From Thalassospira sp. HF15 (GTDB taxonomy: Bacteria > Pseudomonadota > Alphaproteobacteria > Rhodospirillales > Thalassospiraceae), in NCBI RefSeq assembly GCF_011806525.1, contig NZ_JAAVKI010000004.1, positions 62,001 through 126,000 of the forward strand: DNA of 64,000 nt. Reading direction: 5' to 3'. The notes beneath the pieces were generated by a model that did not search any database, was not told the DNA's origin, and saw only the letters and a program-made list of their open reading frames with translations. The position numbers and the translations under genes are program-made. Of the stretch, positions 46,418 through 54,829 are shown one piece after another. The number at the start of each line of letters is the position of its first letter. The first letter of the stretch is position 1.

Positions 46418-47059
46418 GTGAATTCAGACGAACTTGCCGGTCTTTATCTTCTGACCCCTCCGAAAATCGACCTTGCACCGTTTAGCGAGAAGCTGAAATC
46501 GGTGCTTGATACCGGTGCGGTTGATTGCCTGCAATTGCGCCTGAAGGATGTCAGCGATGATGAAATCCGCAAGGCGATTGAGACCATCCTTCCGATGTGT
46601 GTGGATCGCAACATTCCCCTGATCCTCAATGACCGTCCCGACATTGCCAAGAAATCGGGCTGCGATGGTGTGCATGTTGGCGAAGAAGACGCAAGCTATG
46701 ACGAAGCGCGCGCGATCATGGGCGAAGAACATATCGTTGGCGTGTCTTGCTATGACAGTCGCCACAAGGCGATGATCCTTGGTGAAAAGGGTGCCGATTA
46801 CGTCGCGTTCGGGGCGTTTTATCCGACCGAGACCAAGGACGCCAAAACCAGCGTCACACCGGAAATCCTTGAGATCTGGACGACGTTTACCACGGTTCCC
46901 TGTGTGGCGATTGGCGGTATCACCGCTGACAATGTTGCCCCGCTTGTTCTGGCAGGTGCGGATTTCATCGCAGTCACGGGTGGTGTCTGGAACCATCCCG
47001 ACGGGCCCGAAGCCGGGGCAAAGGCGATCAAGGCTGCAATTGCTGCAACCGATATCTGA
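46418..47059 (+). CDS. thiE: Thiamine-phosphate synthase (ThiE family)
   Basis: 213 residues, TIM barrel. Joins HMP-PP and thiazole phosphate. Substrate motifs are mostly kept: CLQLRLKD, LILNDRPDIAKKSGCDGVHVGEED, FGAFYPTETK and VAIGGITADNV. Changes from the textbook enzyme are VGEED for GQxD and SCYDS for SAHxx. GTG start; GGAA upstream. ThiD at 13.2 kb supplies the HMP-PP. A paralog of reduced or altered activity cannot be excluded. Confidence 0.85.
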   Translation: MNSDELAGLYLLTPPKIDLAPFSEKLKSVLDTGAVDCLQLRLKDVSDDEIRKAIETILPMCVDRNIPLILNDRPDIAKKSGCDGVHVGEEDASYDEARAIMGEEHIVGVSCYDSRHKAMILGEKGADYVAFGAFYPTETKDAKTSVTPEILEIWTTFTTVPCVAIGGITADNVAPLVLAGADFIAVTGGVWNHPDGPEAGAKAIKAAIAATDI

Positions 47060-47257
47060 TAGAATTATCGACAGCTTGAAATCGCTTGGCAGGCAAAGGC
47101 TTGTCGAAGCCATGCGCGAATGACGGGGTGTTATGCGCGTAAGCCCGGATCAATCTGCTTGCAGCAAAACAGCCGAACTGGTAGGTAGAGCCCCTGAAAT
47201 GGGGCGCTTGCCCCTTATTGCATTGTGAATCTGTGATCTGAAAGAACGGTTTGTGCC

Positions 47258-47824
47258 ATGAAAATCAACGGCAACGAAATCCGTCCGGGTAACCTTATCG
47301 AACATAAAGGTGCCCTGTGGCGTGCAGTAAAATGCCAGGCTGTGAAGCCGGGTAAAGGCGGTGCTTTTAACCAGGTTGAGCTTAAAGACATTCGTACCGG
47401 CACCAAGCTGAACGAACGTTTCCGTGCGTCGGAAACCATTGAAAAGGTTCGCCTTGAGCAGAAAGAATACACCTACCTGTTTGCCGATGGTGACATGATC
47501 ACCTTCATGGACAGCGAAACCTTTGATCAGATCACAGTCAATTCAGACCTTATTGGCGACGCTGCTGTCTATCTTCAGGACGGGATGGTTGTGACCATCG
47601 AATCCTTTGAAGGTGAGCCGCTTGGCGTGACCCTGCCCGAACATGTCGTCTTCGAAATCGTCGAAGCCGATGCGGTTGTCAAAGGTCAGACCCAGTCTTC
47701 TTCTTTCAAGCCGGCTGTTCTTGAGAACGGTGTTCGTGTGATGGTGCCCCCGCATATTGAATCGGGTACGCGCATTGTCGTGAACACGGTTGAAGGCACC
47801 TATGTCGAGCGTGCCAAGGACTAA
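47258..47824 (+). CDS. efp: Elongation factor P
   Basis: 188 residues, three beta-barrel domains. The domain I loop KPGKGGAF places Lys33 at the tip, the residue that EpmA beta-lysylates in many bacteria. Relieves ribosome stalling at polyproline; the TolA rod and the OmpA-like protein in this window are Pro-rich, though mostly not PPP. C-terminal signature [15 protein letters not shown] is present. Confidence 0.97.
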   Translation: MKINGNEIRPGNLIEHKGALWRAVKCQAVKPGKGGAFNQVELKDIRTGTKLNERFRASETIEKVRLEQKEYTYLFADGDMITFMDSETFDQITVNSDLIGDAAVYLQDGMVVTIESFEGEPLGVTLPEHVVFEIVEADAVVKGQTQSSSFKPAVLENGVRVMVPPHIESGTRIVVNTVEGTYVERAKD

Positions 47825-47841
47825 GGGCCTCCCTGCCCGCC

Positions 47842-47866
47842 GGTCCGGAAAGCGGACCTTCTTTTA
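47842..47866 (+). terminator. Probable terminator between efp and suhB
   Basis: GGTCCG (47842-47847), loop GAAAG, CGGACC (47853-47858), then TTCTTTT. Only 6 bp, so it may be partial and let some transcription into suhB. Confidence 0.65.
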
Positions 47867-47889
47867 ATTCAAATTCCGGGAGATATGCC

Positions 47890-48699
47890 GTGCGAGGCGC
47901 CGCCCGTCGTTCTGCAAATATCAACGTGATGTACAAGGCTGTCGAAAAGGCGGCCTATGGACTGAAACGCGACTTCGGTGAAGTCGAAAACCTTCAGGTT
48001 TCGATGAAAGGCCCGGCAGATTTTGTATCTGCAGCCGATCACCGTGCCGAAAAACGCCTGCGCGAAGAGCTTGAGCGTGCCCGTCCTGGCTATGGCTTCC
48101 TGATGGAAGAAGGTGGCGAGATCAAGGGTTCCGATCCCGAGCATCGCTGGATCATTGACCCGCTTGATGGCACCACCAACTTCCTGCATGGCATCCCGCA
48201 CTTTGCGATTTCGGTTGCCCTGCAGAAGGGCAATGAAATCATCGCAGGCATGATCTATGACGTTGCCAAGGATGAGTGCTTCTGGGCGGAAAAGGGCGTT
48301 GGTGCGTTCCTTGATAACCGCCGTCTGCGCGTTTCGGGCCGTCGTCGTCTGAACGAATGTGTTCTGGCGTGCGGTGTGCCCCATCTTGGTCACGGCGATC
48401 ATGCCGTGTTTGAAAAGCAGCTGCATTCGGTCATGGACCGTTGTGCCGGTGTACGTCGTATGGGGGCTGCTGCCCTTGATATGGCCTATGTCGCGGCCGG
48501 TCGTTATGACGGATATTGGGAATCTCACCTCAATGCGTGGGATATCGCAGCGGGTATTATCCTGATCTCCGAAGCTGGCGGTTATATCCGCGATGACAAA
48601 GGCGGCACCAACATGCTTGCTACCGGCAGCGTCGTCGCAGCCAACGACTATATCCAGCCGGTTCTGGCCAAAACGCTGAAAAAGGCAATCGCGGACTAA
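47890..48699 (+). CDS. suhB: Inositol-1-monophosphatase family protein (SuhB-like)
   Basis: 269 residues. Lithium-sensitive phosphatase fold: the metal motif WIIDPLDGTTNFLHGIP, an upstream acidic EEGGE pair, and WDIAAGIILISEAGG. GTG start, GGGAG 7 nt before. E. coli SuhB also acts in rRNA antitermination; whether this does is unknown. Beside efp, a frequent alphaproteobacterial order. Confidence 0.93.
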   Translation: MRGAARRSANINVMYKAVEKAAYGLKRDFGEVENLQVSMKGPADFVSAADHRAEKRLREELERARPGYGFLMEEGGEIKGSDPEHRWIIDPLDGTTNFLHGIPHFAISVALQKGNEIIAGMIYDVAKDECFWAEKGVGAFLDNRRLRVSGRRRLNECVLACGVPHLGHGDHAVFEKQLHSVMDRCAGVRRMGAAALDMAYVAAGRYDGYWESHLNAWDIAAGIILISEAGGYIRDDKGGTNMLATGSVVAANDYIQPVLAKTLKKAIAD

Positions 48700-48726
48700 C
48701 ATCCCGCTTTTGTTACTGTTTTTTGA

Positions 48727-48764
48727 AAGGGGCGCTTCGCAATTTGCCGAAGCGCCCCTTTTGC
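48727..48764 (+). terminator. Terminator of suhB
   Basis: AAGGGGCGCTTCG (48727-48739), 8-nt loop, CGAAGCGCCCCTT (48748-48760), then TT. Perfect 13-bp stem. Confidence 0.93.
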
Positions 48765-48964
48765 ATTATCGGTCAAAGCGGTTGTCCATCACTTGTCTCT
48801 AAGCTATGGTGCATGGGACTGTATGGCCTGATTGCGGGCCTGCGGACGCCAGGGGGGCATTCGGAAAGTTTACGGGTGCCTAATGATCGACACAAAACTG
48901 TGTGAAATAGAACAACGTTACCAAAACGATTTCAAACACAGGGTATTAAGGGGCCTGCGATTTG

Positions 48965-50158
48965 ATGATGGGGTATTCCAAGATTTCGGTGCTCGCGATG
49001 ACGGCTGCACTGGGCACAACCGTGTTCTTTGGGGCAAACGCATCCGCACAACAATACTCCCCTGTTTCGGTTGACAGCAGCGTTCAGGTCAACTGGGATG
49101 TTGCAGACGGCTATGGCGGGCAACCGACCGTGCCACAATATCTTTCCCCGACGGTTTCGCGCGATCATATCGTCATGCCGGGCGGAGACCTGATCTTCCC
49201 GGAAACCAAACCCAAATCAACCTTCCTTGCCACAGAACAGTTTGCCAGTGCCACCGGTTCAGACGGCTATGACGGTGGCTTTGAGACTGTTGTCATTGAT
49301 GGATCAAGTGGCGGCAATGCCTTCCCGACCCAATCAGAGTTTTATGGCGTTCCTGGTGTAGCCACAGCGTCGCGTGCCCCGGCCCCGCAAATGATGGATG
49401 ACGGTGCAAACCAGACCATCGCGCTGAACCAGCCCGAACCGACCGCGGCACCGCGCACCAAGCCGACCGCACCGAGCATGGCTGAAACCAGCACATCCAA
49501 TGCGCCCACCCCGCTGACCAAGCCGACACCGGCACCTGCGCCGGCCCCAAGCGTTGCCGAAACAGCCCCTGAACCGGCAACCGAAATGGCAGACGCCGTT
49601 GATGCACCGGCAGCACCGCCCGTCATCGAAGACGAAAACACCGCACCAGCTGCACCGGTCGCCCCGGAAGTCGCACCGATTGCGGATGCGCCCGAGGCCC
49701 CGGCTGCACCAGCACCTGATACCACCCAGCCCGCAACCGAAATGGCCACCATGGCAGAGCCGGTGACGGAAGCACCAGCAGCGCCCGCGGCCGAGGAAGC
49801 ATCCCTGCCGCCGGAAACCGCACCGGAACCGATGCCAGCAGCGGGTGCAGATGAATATAGCCTTGGCTTTGCCGCAGAAAGCTTTGAGCTCAGCGATGCC
49901 GCCAAGAGCCAGCTTGACAGCGTGATTGCAGCCATGGGGCAGGATGACACCCTGCGCATCCAGCTGCAGGCATATGCCGCAGGTGATGGATCAAACGCGT
50001 CTAAGGCGCGGCGTCTGTCGCTGTCGCGCGCGCTTCAGGTGCGTTCCTACCTTATTGACCGGGGTGTGCGCTCCACGCGCATTGATGTTCGTGCCCTTGG
50101 TGCGAATGTTCCGTCCGGCCCCGCAGATCGCGTCGATATCAAAACCGTCCAACGCTAG
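48965..50158 (+). CDS. Secreted OmpA-domain protein with Ala/Pro-rich linker
   Basis: 398 residues. Signal peptide ending near ANASAQQ. Residues about 25-130 are a Gly/Tyr/Ser-rich region, 130-290 are an Ala/Pro/Thr/Glu linker, and 295-395 an OmpA-like peptidoglycan-binding domain (LGFAAESFELSDAAKSQLDS, RRLSLSRALQVRSYLIDRG). There is no lipobox Cys, so it should be soluble periplasmic or secreted. AAGGGG lies about 10 nt before the ATG at 48965. Followed 12 bp later by MotA-like and MotB-like genes, forming one operon. Confidence 0.85.
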   Translation: MMGYSKISVLAMTAALGTTVFFGANASAQQYSPVSVDSSVQVNWDVADGYGGQPTVPQYLSPTVSRDHIVMPGGDLIFPETKPKSTFLATEQFASATGSDGYDGGFETVVIDGSSGGNAFPTQSEFYGVPGVATASRAPAPQMMDDGANQTIALNQPEPTAAPRTKPTAPSMAETSTSNAPTPLTKPTPAPAPAPSVAETAPEPATEMADAVDAPAAPPVIEDENTAPAAPVAPEVAPIADAPEAPAAPAPDTTQPATEMATMAEPVTEAPAAPAAEEASLPPETAPEPMPAAGADEYSLGFAAESFELSDAAKSQLDSVIAAMGQDDTLRIQLQAYAAGDGSNASKARRLSLSRALQVRSYLIDRGVRSTRIDVRALGANVPSGPADRVDIKTVQR

Positions 50159-50170
50159 GATTAATCCGCT

Positions 50171-51355
50171 ATGAGCAGCAACACGGCAAATGGCACGGGA
50201 TCTCTCCCGCCCATTACCAAACCCGGAAGTTATCTGACACGTATGGCAATCTTCGTTGTCATCATTGCCGGGGTTGGCGCCCTGCTGTTCCCGGCCCTGT
50301 CTGATGCCTTTATGGCCAATGCTGTTCTCAATGGCCTGATCCTTGGCGTGTTTGTGGTGGGCGTTATTTACACCTTCCGCATGGCAGCCAGCCTTTCGCC
50401 GGAAGTGACCTGGATCGAGGATTTCCGCCGGTCACGCCCGGGGCTGACATCACAGGTTCCACCGAAGCTTCTGGCACCGATGGCCAGCATGATGGCCGAG
50501 CAGCGCCGCGACCGCCCTCAGTTGTCGACCACATCCACCCGGACCATCCTTGATTCGATCCGGTCGCGCCTGGATGAAAGCCGCGAATTGTCTCGCTATG
50601 TCGTTGGTCTTCTGGTGTTCCTTGGGCTGTTGGGGACCTTCTGGGGTCTACTTCAGACGGTGAACTCGGTTGCCGGTGTCATCAGCAACGTCAATGTCGG
50701 CAGTGGTTCAAATATGGACCTGTGGTTCTCCGAGCTTAAAGACGGCCTGTCCGAACCGCTAAGCGGCATGGGAACGGCGTTCTCGTCCTCGCTGTTTGGT
50801 CTTGCCGGATCGCTTGCCCTTGGTCTTCTTGATATGCAGGCCGGTCAGGCACAGAACCGTTTCTTCAACGATCTTGAAGAATGGCTTTCAAGCTTTACCC
50901 GCCTTGGTTCGGGTGGCGGCATTTCGGATAGCGAACAGTCTGTTCCTGCCTATCTTTCGGCCCTGATCGAACAGATGGCGGACAATATGGAAGGGTTGCA
51001 GAACTCTATCCAGCGTTCGGAAAGCTCGCAGATAAAATCGCACAACACGCTGATTGATCTGGCCGACAAGCTTTCGACCCTGACCGATCAGATGAAGGCC
51101 GAACAGCAATTGATGGTCAAGCTGGCCGAAAACCAGATGCATCTGAAACCGGTTCTCGATCAACTGGCTGATTCGATGAAAATGGGCAGCTTCGGGATTG
51201 ATGACAATACCCGTGCCCATATCCGTTCGCTTGACAACCAGCTGAACCGGATTGGTGAGGAACTCACCACGGGTCGCCAGCAGTCCACCCAGGAAATCAG
51301 AAGCGAGATCAAGCTCCTCGCCCGTACCATCGCCGCCATCGCCGAGGAGGGCTGA
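50171..51355 (+). CDS. MotA/TolQ/ExbB-family proton channel protein
   Basis: 394 residues. Four membrane segments: about 23-45, 50-72, 140-160 and 200-222; the last two carry the family core (FLGLLGTFWGLLQTVNSV, LSGMGTAFSSSLFGLAGSLALGLLD). The C-terminal 170 residues are hydrophilic and helical (MADNMEGLQNSIQRSESS and on), a cytoplasmic tail longer than in TolQ. Likely the pentameric partner of the next gene's product. Not flagellar MotA: no flagellar genes are near and the tail differs. Confidence 0.88.
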   Translation: MSSNTANGTGSLPPITKPGSYLTRMAIFVVIIAGVGALLFPALSDAFMANAVLNGLILGVFVVGVIYTFRMAASLSPEVTWIEDFRRSRPGLTSQVPPKLLAPMASMMAEQRRDRPQLSTTSTRTILDSIRSRLDESRELSRYVVGLLVFLGLLGTFWGLLQTVNSVAGVISNVNVGSGSNMDLWFSELKDGLSEPLSGMGTAFSSSLFGLAGSLALGLLDMQAGQAQNRFFNDLEEWLSSFTRLGSGGGISDSEQSVPAYLSALIEQMADNMEGLQNSIQRSESSQIKSHNTLIDLADKLSTLTDQMKAEQQLMVKLAENQMHLKPVLDQLADSMKMGSFGIDDNTRAHIRSLDNQLNRIGEELTTGRQQSTQEIRSEIKLLARTIAAIAEEG

Positions 51356-51359
51356 TCGC

Positions 51360-52523
51360 ATGATCGGGCTTTCGCGCCGTCGTAACCGCGATGTAAACAC
51401 CTGGCCGGGCTTTGTGGATGCGCTTGCCACCCTGTTGATGGTGATCATCTTTCTTCTGATGATCTTTGTGATCGCACAGGTTTACCTTGGTGCGGCGCTG
51501 TCGGGTCGTGACGAGGCACTGAATGACCTGACCGCGCAGGTGAATGAGCTGACCAATCTGCTGTCGCTTGAGCGTGGCAACAATCAGCGCATGGAACTCG
51601 AACTCACCCAGCTGACGACCGAGCTTTCCAATACCGCTGATCAGCGCGATGATTTGCGCGCGCGTGCCGCGACCCTGGCCGATCAATTGGCTGCTGCTGA
51701 ACTGTCGGCCGATGAGATTGAGCAGAAACTTCTCGCCGCCCTGGCATCGCTTGAAGACAAGGAATCCGAGCTGACCGAGCTTCGCGAAACCACCGGCGAG
51801 AAAATCTCTGATCAGGAAACCCGGATTGACGAGCTTTCAGCCCTTCTGGCGTCGCGTGCAGCCGAACTGGAAGATAAGAAAAGCCTTAGCGAAGAGGCAC
51901 AGGCACAGGTCGCGGCCCTGAACCAGCAAATGCTGGCCCTTCGTCAGCAACTGGCACGGATTGAAGCCGCCCTTGAAGCGTCCGAGCGCGAGAACGAGGA
52001 AAAAGACGCCCAGATCGTCAATCTTGGCAATCGCCTGAATGCGGCCCTTGCCACCAAGGTTGCCGAGTTGCAGCGTTATCGTTCCGAATTCTTTGGTCGC
52101 CTGCGTGAAGTGCTTGGCGATCGTCAGGATATCCGGGTTGTTGGTGACCGCTTTGTCTTCCAGTCCGAAGTGCTGTTTGGATCGGGTTCGGCTGACCTTG
52201 GCGAAGACGGTAAGGAACAGTTGGCCAAACTGGGTCAAACCCTGACAACGATTGCTGCGGACATTCCAGATGATATCGACTGGGTGATGCGCGTTGATGG
52301 TCATACCGACAAGGTGCCGATCAGAAACCTTCAGTTCGCCTCGAACTGGGAGCTTTCAGCAGCGCGCGCGATTTCGGTGGTCAAGTTCCTGATTGATCAG
52401 GGGGTAGCGCCCAACCGTTTGGTTGCTGCTGGCTTTGGCGAATATCAGCCGCTTGATAACCGCGATGACGAAATCGCCTATCGCCGCAACCGCCGCATCG
52501 AGTTCAAGATTACGGAACGCTAA
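51360..52523 (+). CDS. MotB-like stator protein with coiled coil and OmpA domain
   Basis: 387 residues. One membrane helix near the N-terminus preceded by the proton-carrying Asp (WPGFVDALATLLMVIIFLLM), about 190 residues of coiled coil (Leu/Glu/Gln-rich, 48-230), then OmpA-like domain (VLFGSGSADLGEDGKEQLAK, VDGHTDKVPI, YRRNRRIEF). The helix-to-wall distance is far larger than in MotB. GAGGAGG is about 10 nt upstream of ATG 51360, 4 bp after the previous stop. The pair resembles ZorAB but no defence effector follows. Confidence 0.9.
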   Translation: MIGLSRRRNRDVNTWPGFVDALATLLMVIIFLLMIFVIAQVYLGAALSGRDEALNDLTAQVNELTNLLSLERGNNQRMELELTQLTTELSNTADQRDDLRARAATLADQLAAAELSADEIEQKLLAALASLEDKESELTELRETTGEKISDQETRIDELSALLASRAAELEDKKSLSEEAQAQVAALNQQMLALRQQLARIEAALEASERENEEKDAQIVNLGNRLNAALATKVAELQRYRSEFFGRLREVLGDRQDIRVVGDRFVFQSEVLFGSGSADLGEDGKEQLAKLGQTLTTIAADIPDDIDWVMRVDGHTDKVPIRNLQFASNWELSAARAISVVKFLIDQGVAPNRLVAAGFGEYQPLDNRDDEIAYRRNRRIEFKITER

Positions 52524-52552
52524 GACGGTTCTGATCACTGCATTCAGACAAA

Positions 52553-52586
52553 CAAAACCCCGCCAGATTGCTCTGGCGGGGTTTTG
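52553..52586. terminator. Bidirectional terminator between motB-like gene and peroxiredoxin
   Basis: Perfect 15-bp stem, CAAAACCCCGCCAGA (52553-52567) with TCTGGCGGGGTTTTG (52572-52586), loop TTGC. Confidence 0.95.
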
Positions 52587-52632
52587 CCTTTGTACGGTCC
52601 CTTGCCCCGGGAACCGCACATCGGGGTTTTGA

Positions 52633-53286
52633 TCAGAGGGACTTGGTGCAGAAATAGAAGTCCACGTAATCATAATCTGGATTGGACGCCCGTTCTGCAG
52701 CGGCCTTGGCGGTATGGGCCGGTGGGACAATGACCTTGTCACCCGGTTGCCAACCTTCTGGCGTTGCCACACCGTGCTTGTCGCTGGTCTGCATTGCATC
52801 AATCATGCGCAGGAATTCCGGGATCGAACGCCCGTTGCTCATCGGGTAGTAGACCATGGCACGCAGTATGCCTTCCGGATCGATGATAAAGGTCGCGCGC
52901 ACGGCCGACGTATCACCTGCACCCGGATGGATCATGCCATAGGCCTGAGCGACCTCCATTTTAAGGTCGGCAATGATCGGGAACGGGATTTCCACACCAA
53001 AGTTCTGTTCGATGTTGCGCATCCAAGCAATGTGCGAATGCGTGCTGTCAATCGACAGGCCCAGCAATTCACAATCGCGTTTGGCAAATTCATCGGCGTG
53101 TTTGGCAAACGCGATAAACTCGGTCGTGCAGACCGGCGTGAAATCGGCGGGATGGGAAAACAGCACAAGCCATTTACCACGATAGTCGGACAGGGATTTG
53201 ACGCCATCGGTGGTCGGCGCAGTGAAATCCGGCGCCGGTTCATTAATGCGCGGCAAACCGACACTAATCTTCGGAGATTCAGTCAT
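52633..53286 (-). CDS. Peroxiredoxin (Prx6/1-Cys-like, AhpC/TSA family)
   Basis: 217 residues. Peroxidatic Cys in HPADFTPVCTTEF near residue 53, with the long C-terminal arm typical of the Prx6 group (GVATPEGWQPGDKVIVPP). A second Cys lies five residues from the end (FYFCTKSL), as in archaeal 2-Cys Prx6 members, and could act as resolving Cys. Reduces H2O2 or organic peroxides. A region of AT-rich DNA lies upstream (53334-53347), and a TTGACA hexamer on the minus strand at 53378-53373. Confidence 0.93.
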   Translation of the reverse strand: MTESPKISVGLPRINEPAPDFTAPTTDGVKSLSDYRGKWLVLFSHPADFTPVCTTEFIAFAKHADEFAKRDCELLGLSIDSTHSHIAWMRNIEQNFGVEIPFPIIADLKMEVAQAYGMIHPGAGDTSAVRATFIIDPEGILRAMVYYPMSNGRSIPEFLRMIDAMQTSDKHGVATPEGWQPGDKVIVPPAHTAKAAAERASNPDYDYVDFYFCTKSL

Positions 53287-53616
53287 AGTTAGACTCCTAC
53301 GTCAGGAATTTGGATCCGCTCCAATTCATTACATTATAATTATTTAACTTATCAAACGAGTACGATGATATTTGTCAATGTAGGGTCAGCTCAGTGCGAA
53401 AAAAAATTCGTGTGAAAACAGTGCCGTGTTTCCGCTTTGTCAGTGCTGCATTGTCATTTGATCGACACTCACCGTCGCGGTTGTTCTGACACGTTTACGG
53501 CATTGAGGACGGTGGTTTTCGCTGGCTTGACTTGCGGCTTATGGTTAGGGTCAGGACCCTAAGGCCTTTGCGCTCGCCACCAGATTTTGAAACACCTTTC
53601 TTGCGTCGGAGCCCCC
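53287..53616. promoter_or_regulatory. Divergent region between peroxiredoxin and benE-type gene
   Basis: No gene seen in 330 bases. An AT-rich block (53330-53350, TTATAATTATTTAA) resembles Fur/PerR-type boxes but is too simple to be sure; it is also close to the peroxiredoxin promoter. Nothing else stands out. Confidence 0.3.
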
Positions 53617-54807
53617 ATGCTGCGTGATATTTCGCCCCAAAGTATATTCATGGGCCTGCTGGCCGGTTTTGTCGGGACGGCCAGTTCATTTGCGGTTGTC
53701 TTGCAAGGTCTTGCCGGGGTCGGTGCCAGCCCCGAACAAGCTGCATCCGGCCTGATGGCCCTGTCCATTTCCATGGGGCTTTGCGCAATTGTCCTGTCGC
53801 TTAAAACCCGTCTTCCGATCAGCATTGCCTGGTCAACACCCGGCGCGGCGCTTCTGGCGACATCCGGTGCGGTTGAGGGGGGCTTTGCCGTTGCCGTTGG
53901 TGCCTTTATCGTTTGTGCCATCCTGATCATCATCAGTGGCATCTGGAAACCATTGGGCCGTGCGGTTGCAGGGATCCCGGCCCCGCTTGCCAATGCAATG
54001 CTGGCCGGTGTCTTGCTGGGTCTGTGTCTGGCACCGGTCAAGGCGGTTGCCTTTGACCCGTTGCTTGGTCTTCCGATTGTGATTGCGTGGATCGTGATGG
54101 GGCGATTTAACCGGTTGCTTGCGATCCCTGCCGCCCTTCTTGCATTCGTCGCGGTGATGGTGTTTGGCGTCGAGTTTCCTGAAAATGCCATCGCCGATCT
54201 GGGCAGTGCAATTGCGCCCCCCGTCGAATTTGTCATGCCTGAATTTACCCTGACCGGATTGATCGGCATTGCTTTGCCGCTTTTCATCGTCACCATGGCA
54301 TCACAAAACATTCCGGGCACAGCCGTTTTGCGTGCCAATGATTACGATACCCCACCGGGACCGCTGTTTACGGTGACTGGCATCTTCTCGTTACTTTCTG
54401 CACCGTTTGGTGGTCACGCGGTTAACCTTGCGGCCATCACCGCAGCCCTTTGTGCGGGCAAGGATGCGCATCCCGATCCGTCCAAACGTTATTGGGCGGC
54501 GGTATCAGGCGGTGTTTTTTATGTCGTGTTTGGGTTGCTCGCCGGGCTGGTTACAGCCTTTATCAGTCTGGCACCGGGTGTTTTGATCGAAGCGGTTGCC
54601 GGCCTTGCCCTGATTGGCGCCTTTGCCGGATCAGCAGTCGCGGCATTCAAGGAAGAAGACGGGCGCGAAGCAGCGGCTGTAACCTTTATCGTCACTGCGG
54701 CAGGCCTGACATTCTACGGGATTTCGGGTGCGTTCTGGGGTTTGCTTGCTGGTGGACTGATTTATTTCCTGACGCATTTGCGCAATCGCCCAAAAAAAAC
54801 GGGCTGA
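53617..54807 (+). CDS. BenE-family benzoate/H+ symporter-like transporter
   Basis: 396 residues, about 11-12 membrane segments. BenE signatures: LLAGFVGTASSFAVVLQGL, ISIAWSTPGAALLAT, and SLLSAPFGGHAVNLAAITAALCAG. The ATG at 53617 has CGGAG before it. No benzoate catabolic genes are near, so the natural substrate is uncertain. Its stop codon lies within the stem of the following terminator. Confidence 0.88.
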   Translation: MLRDISPQSIFMGLLAGFVGTASSFAVVLQGLAGVGASPEQAASGLMALSISMGLCAIVLSLKTRLPISIAWSTPGAALLATSGAVEGGFAVAVGAFIVCAILIIISGIWKPLGRAVAGIPAPLANAMLAGVLLGLCLAPVKAVAFDPLLGLPIVIAWIVMGRFNRLLAIPAALLAFVAVMVFGVEFPENAIADLGSAIAPPVEFVMPEFTLTGLIGIALPLFIVTMASQNIPGTAVLRANDYDTPPGPLFTVTGIFSLLSAPFGGHAVNLAAITAALCAGKDAHPDPSKRYWAAVSGGVFYVVFGLLAGLVTAFISLAPGVLIEAVAGLALIGAFAGSAVAAFKEEDGREAAAVTFIVTAAGLTFYGISGAFWGLLAGGLIYFLTHLRNRPKKTG

Positions 54808-54826
54808 GATTTCAGCCCGTTTTTCC
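54795..54826. terminator. Bidirectional terminator between benE-type gene and sulP
   Basis: AAAACGGGCTGA (54796-54807), loop GATT, TCAGCCCGTTTT (54812-54823). The benE-type stop codon is part of the left arm. Confidence 0.9.
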
Positions 54827-54829
54827 AAC

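Noticed and set aside
50171-52523. Zorya-type defence system (ZorA/ZorB-like pair)
   Set aside because: Only the channel pair is present; no ZorC, ZorD or ZorE nuclease or helicase follows, the MotA-like tail is shorter than in ZorA, and neighbours are housekeeping genes.
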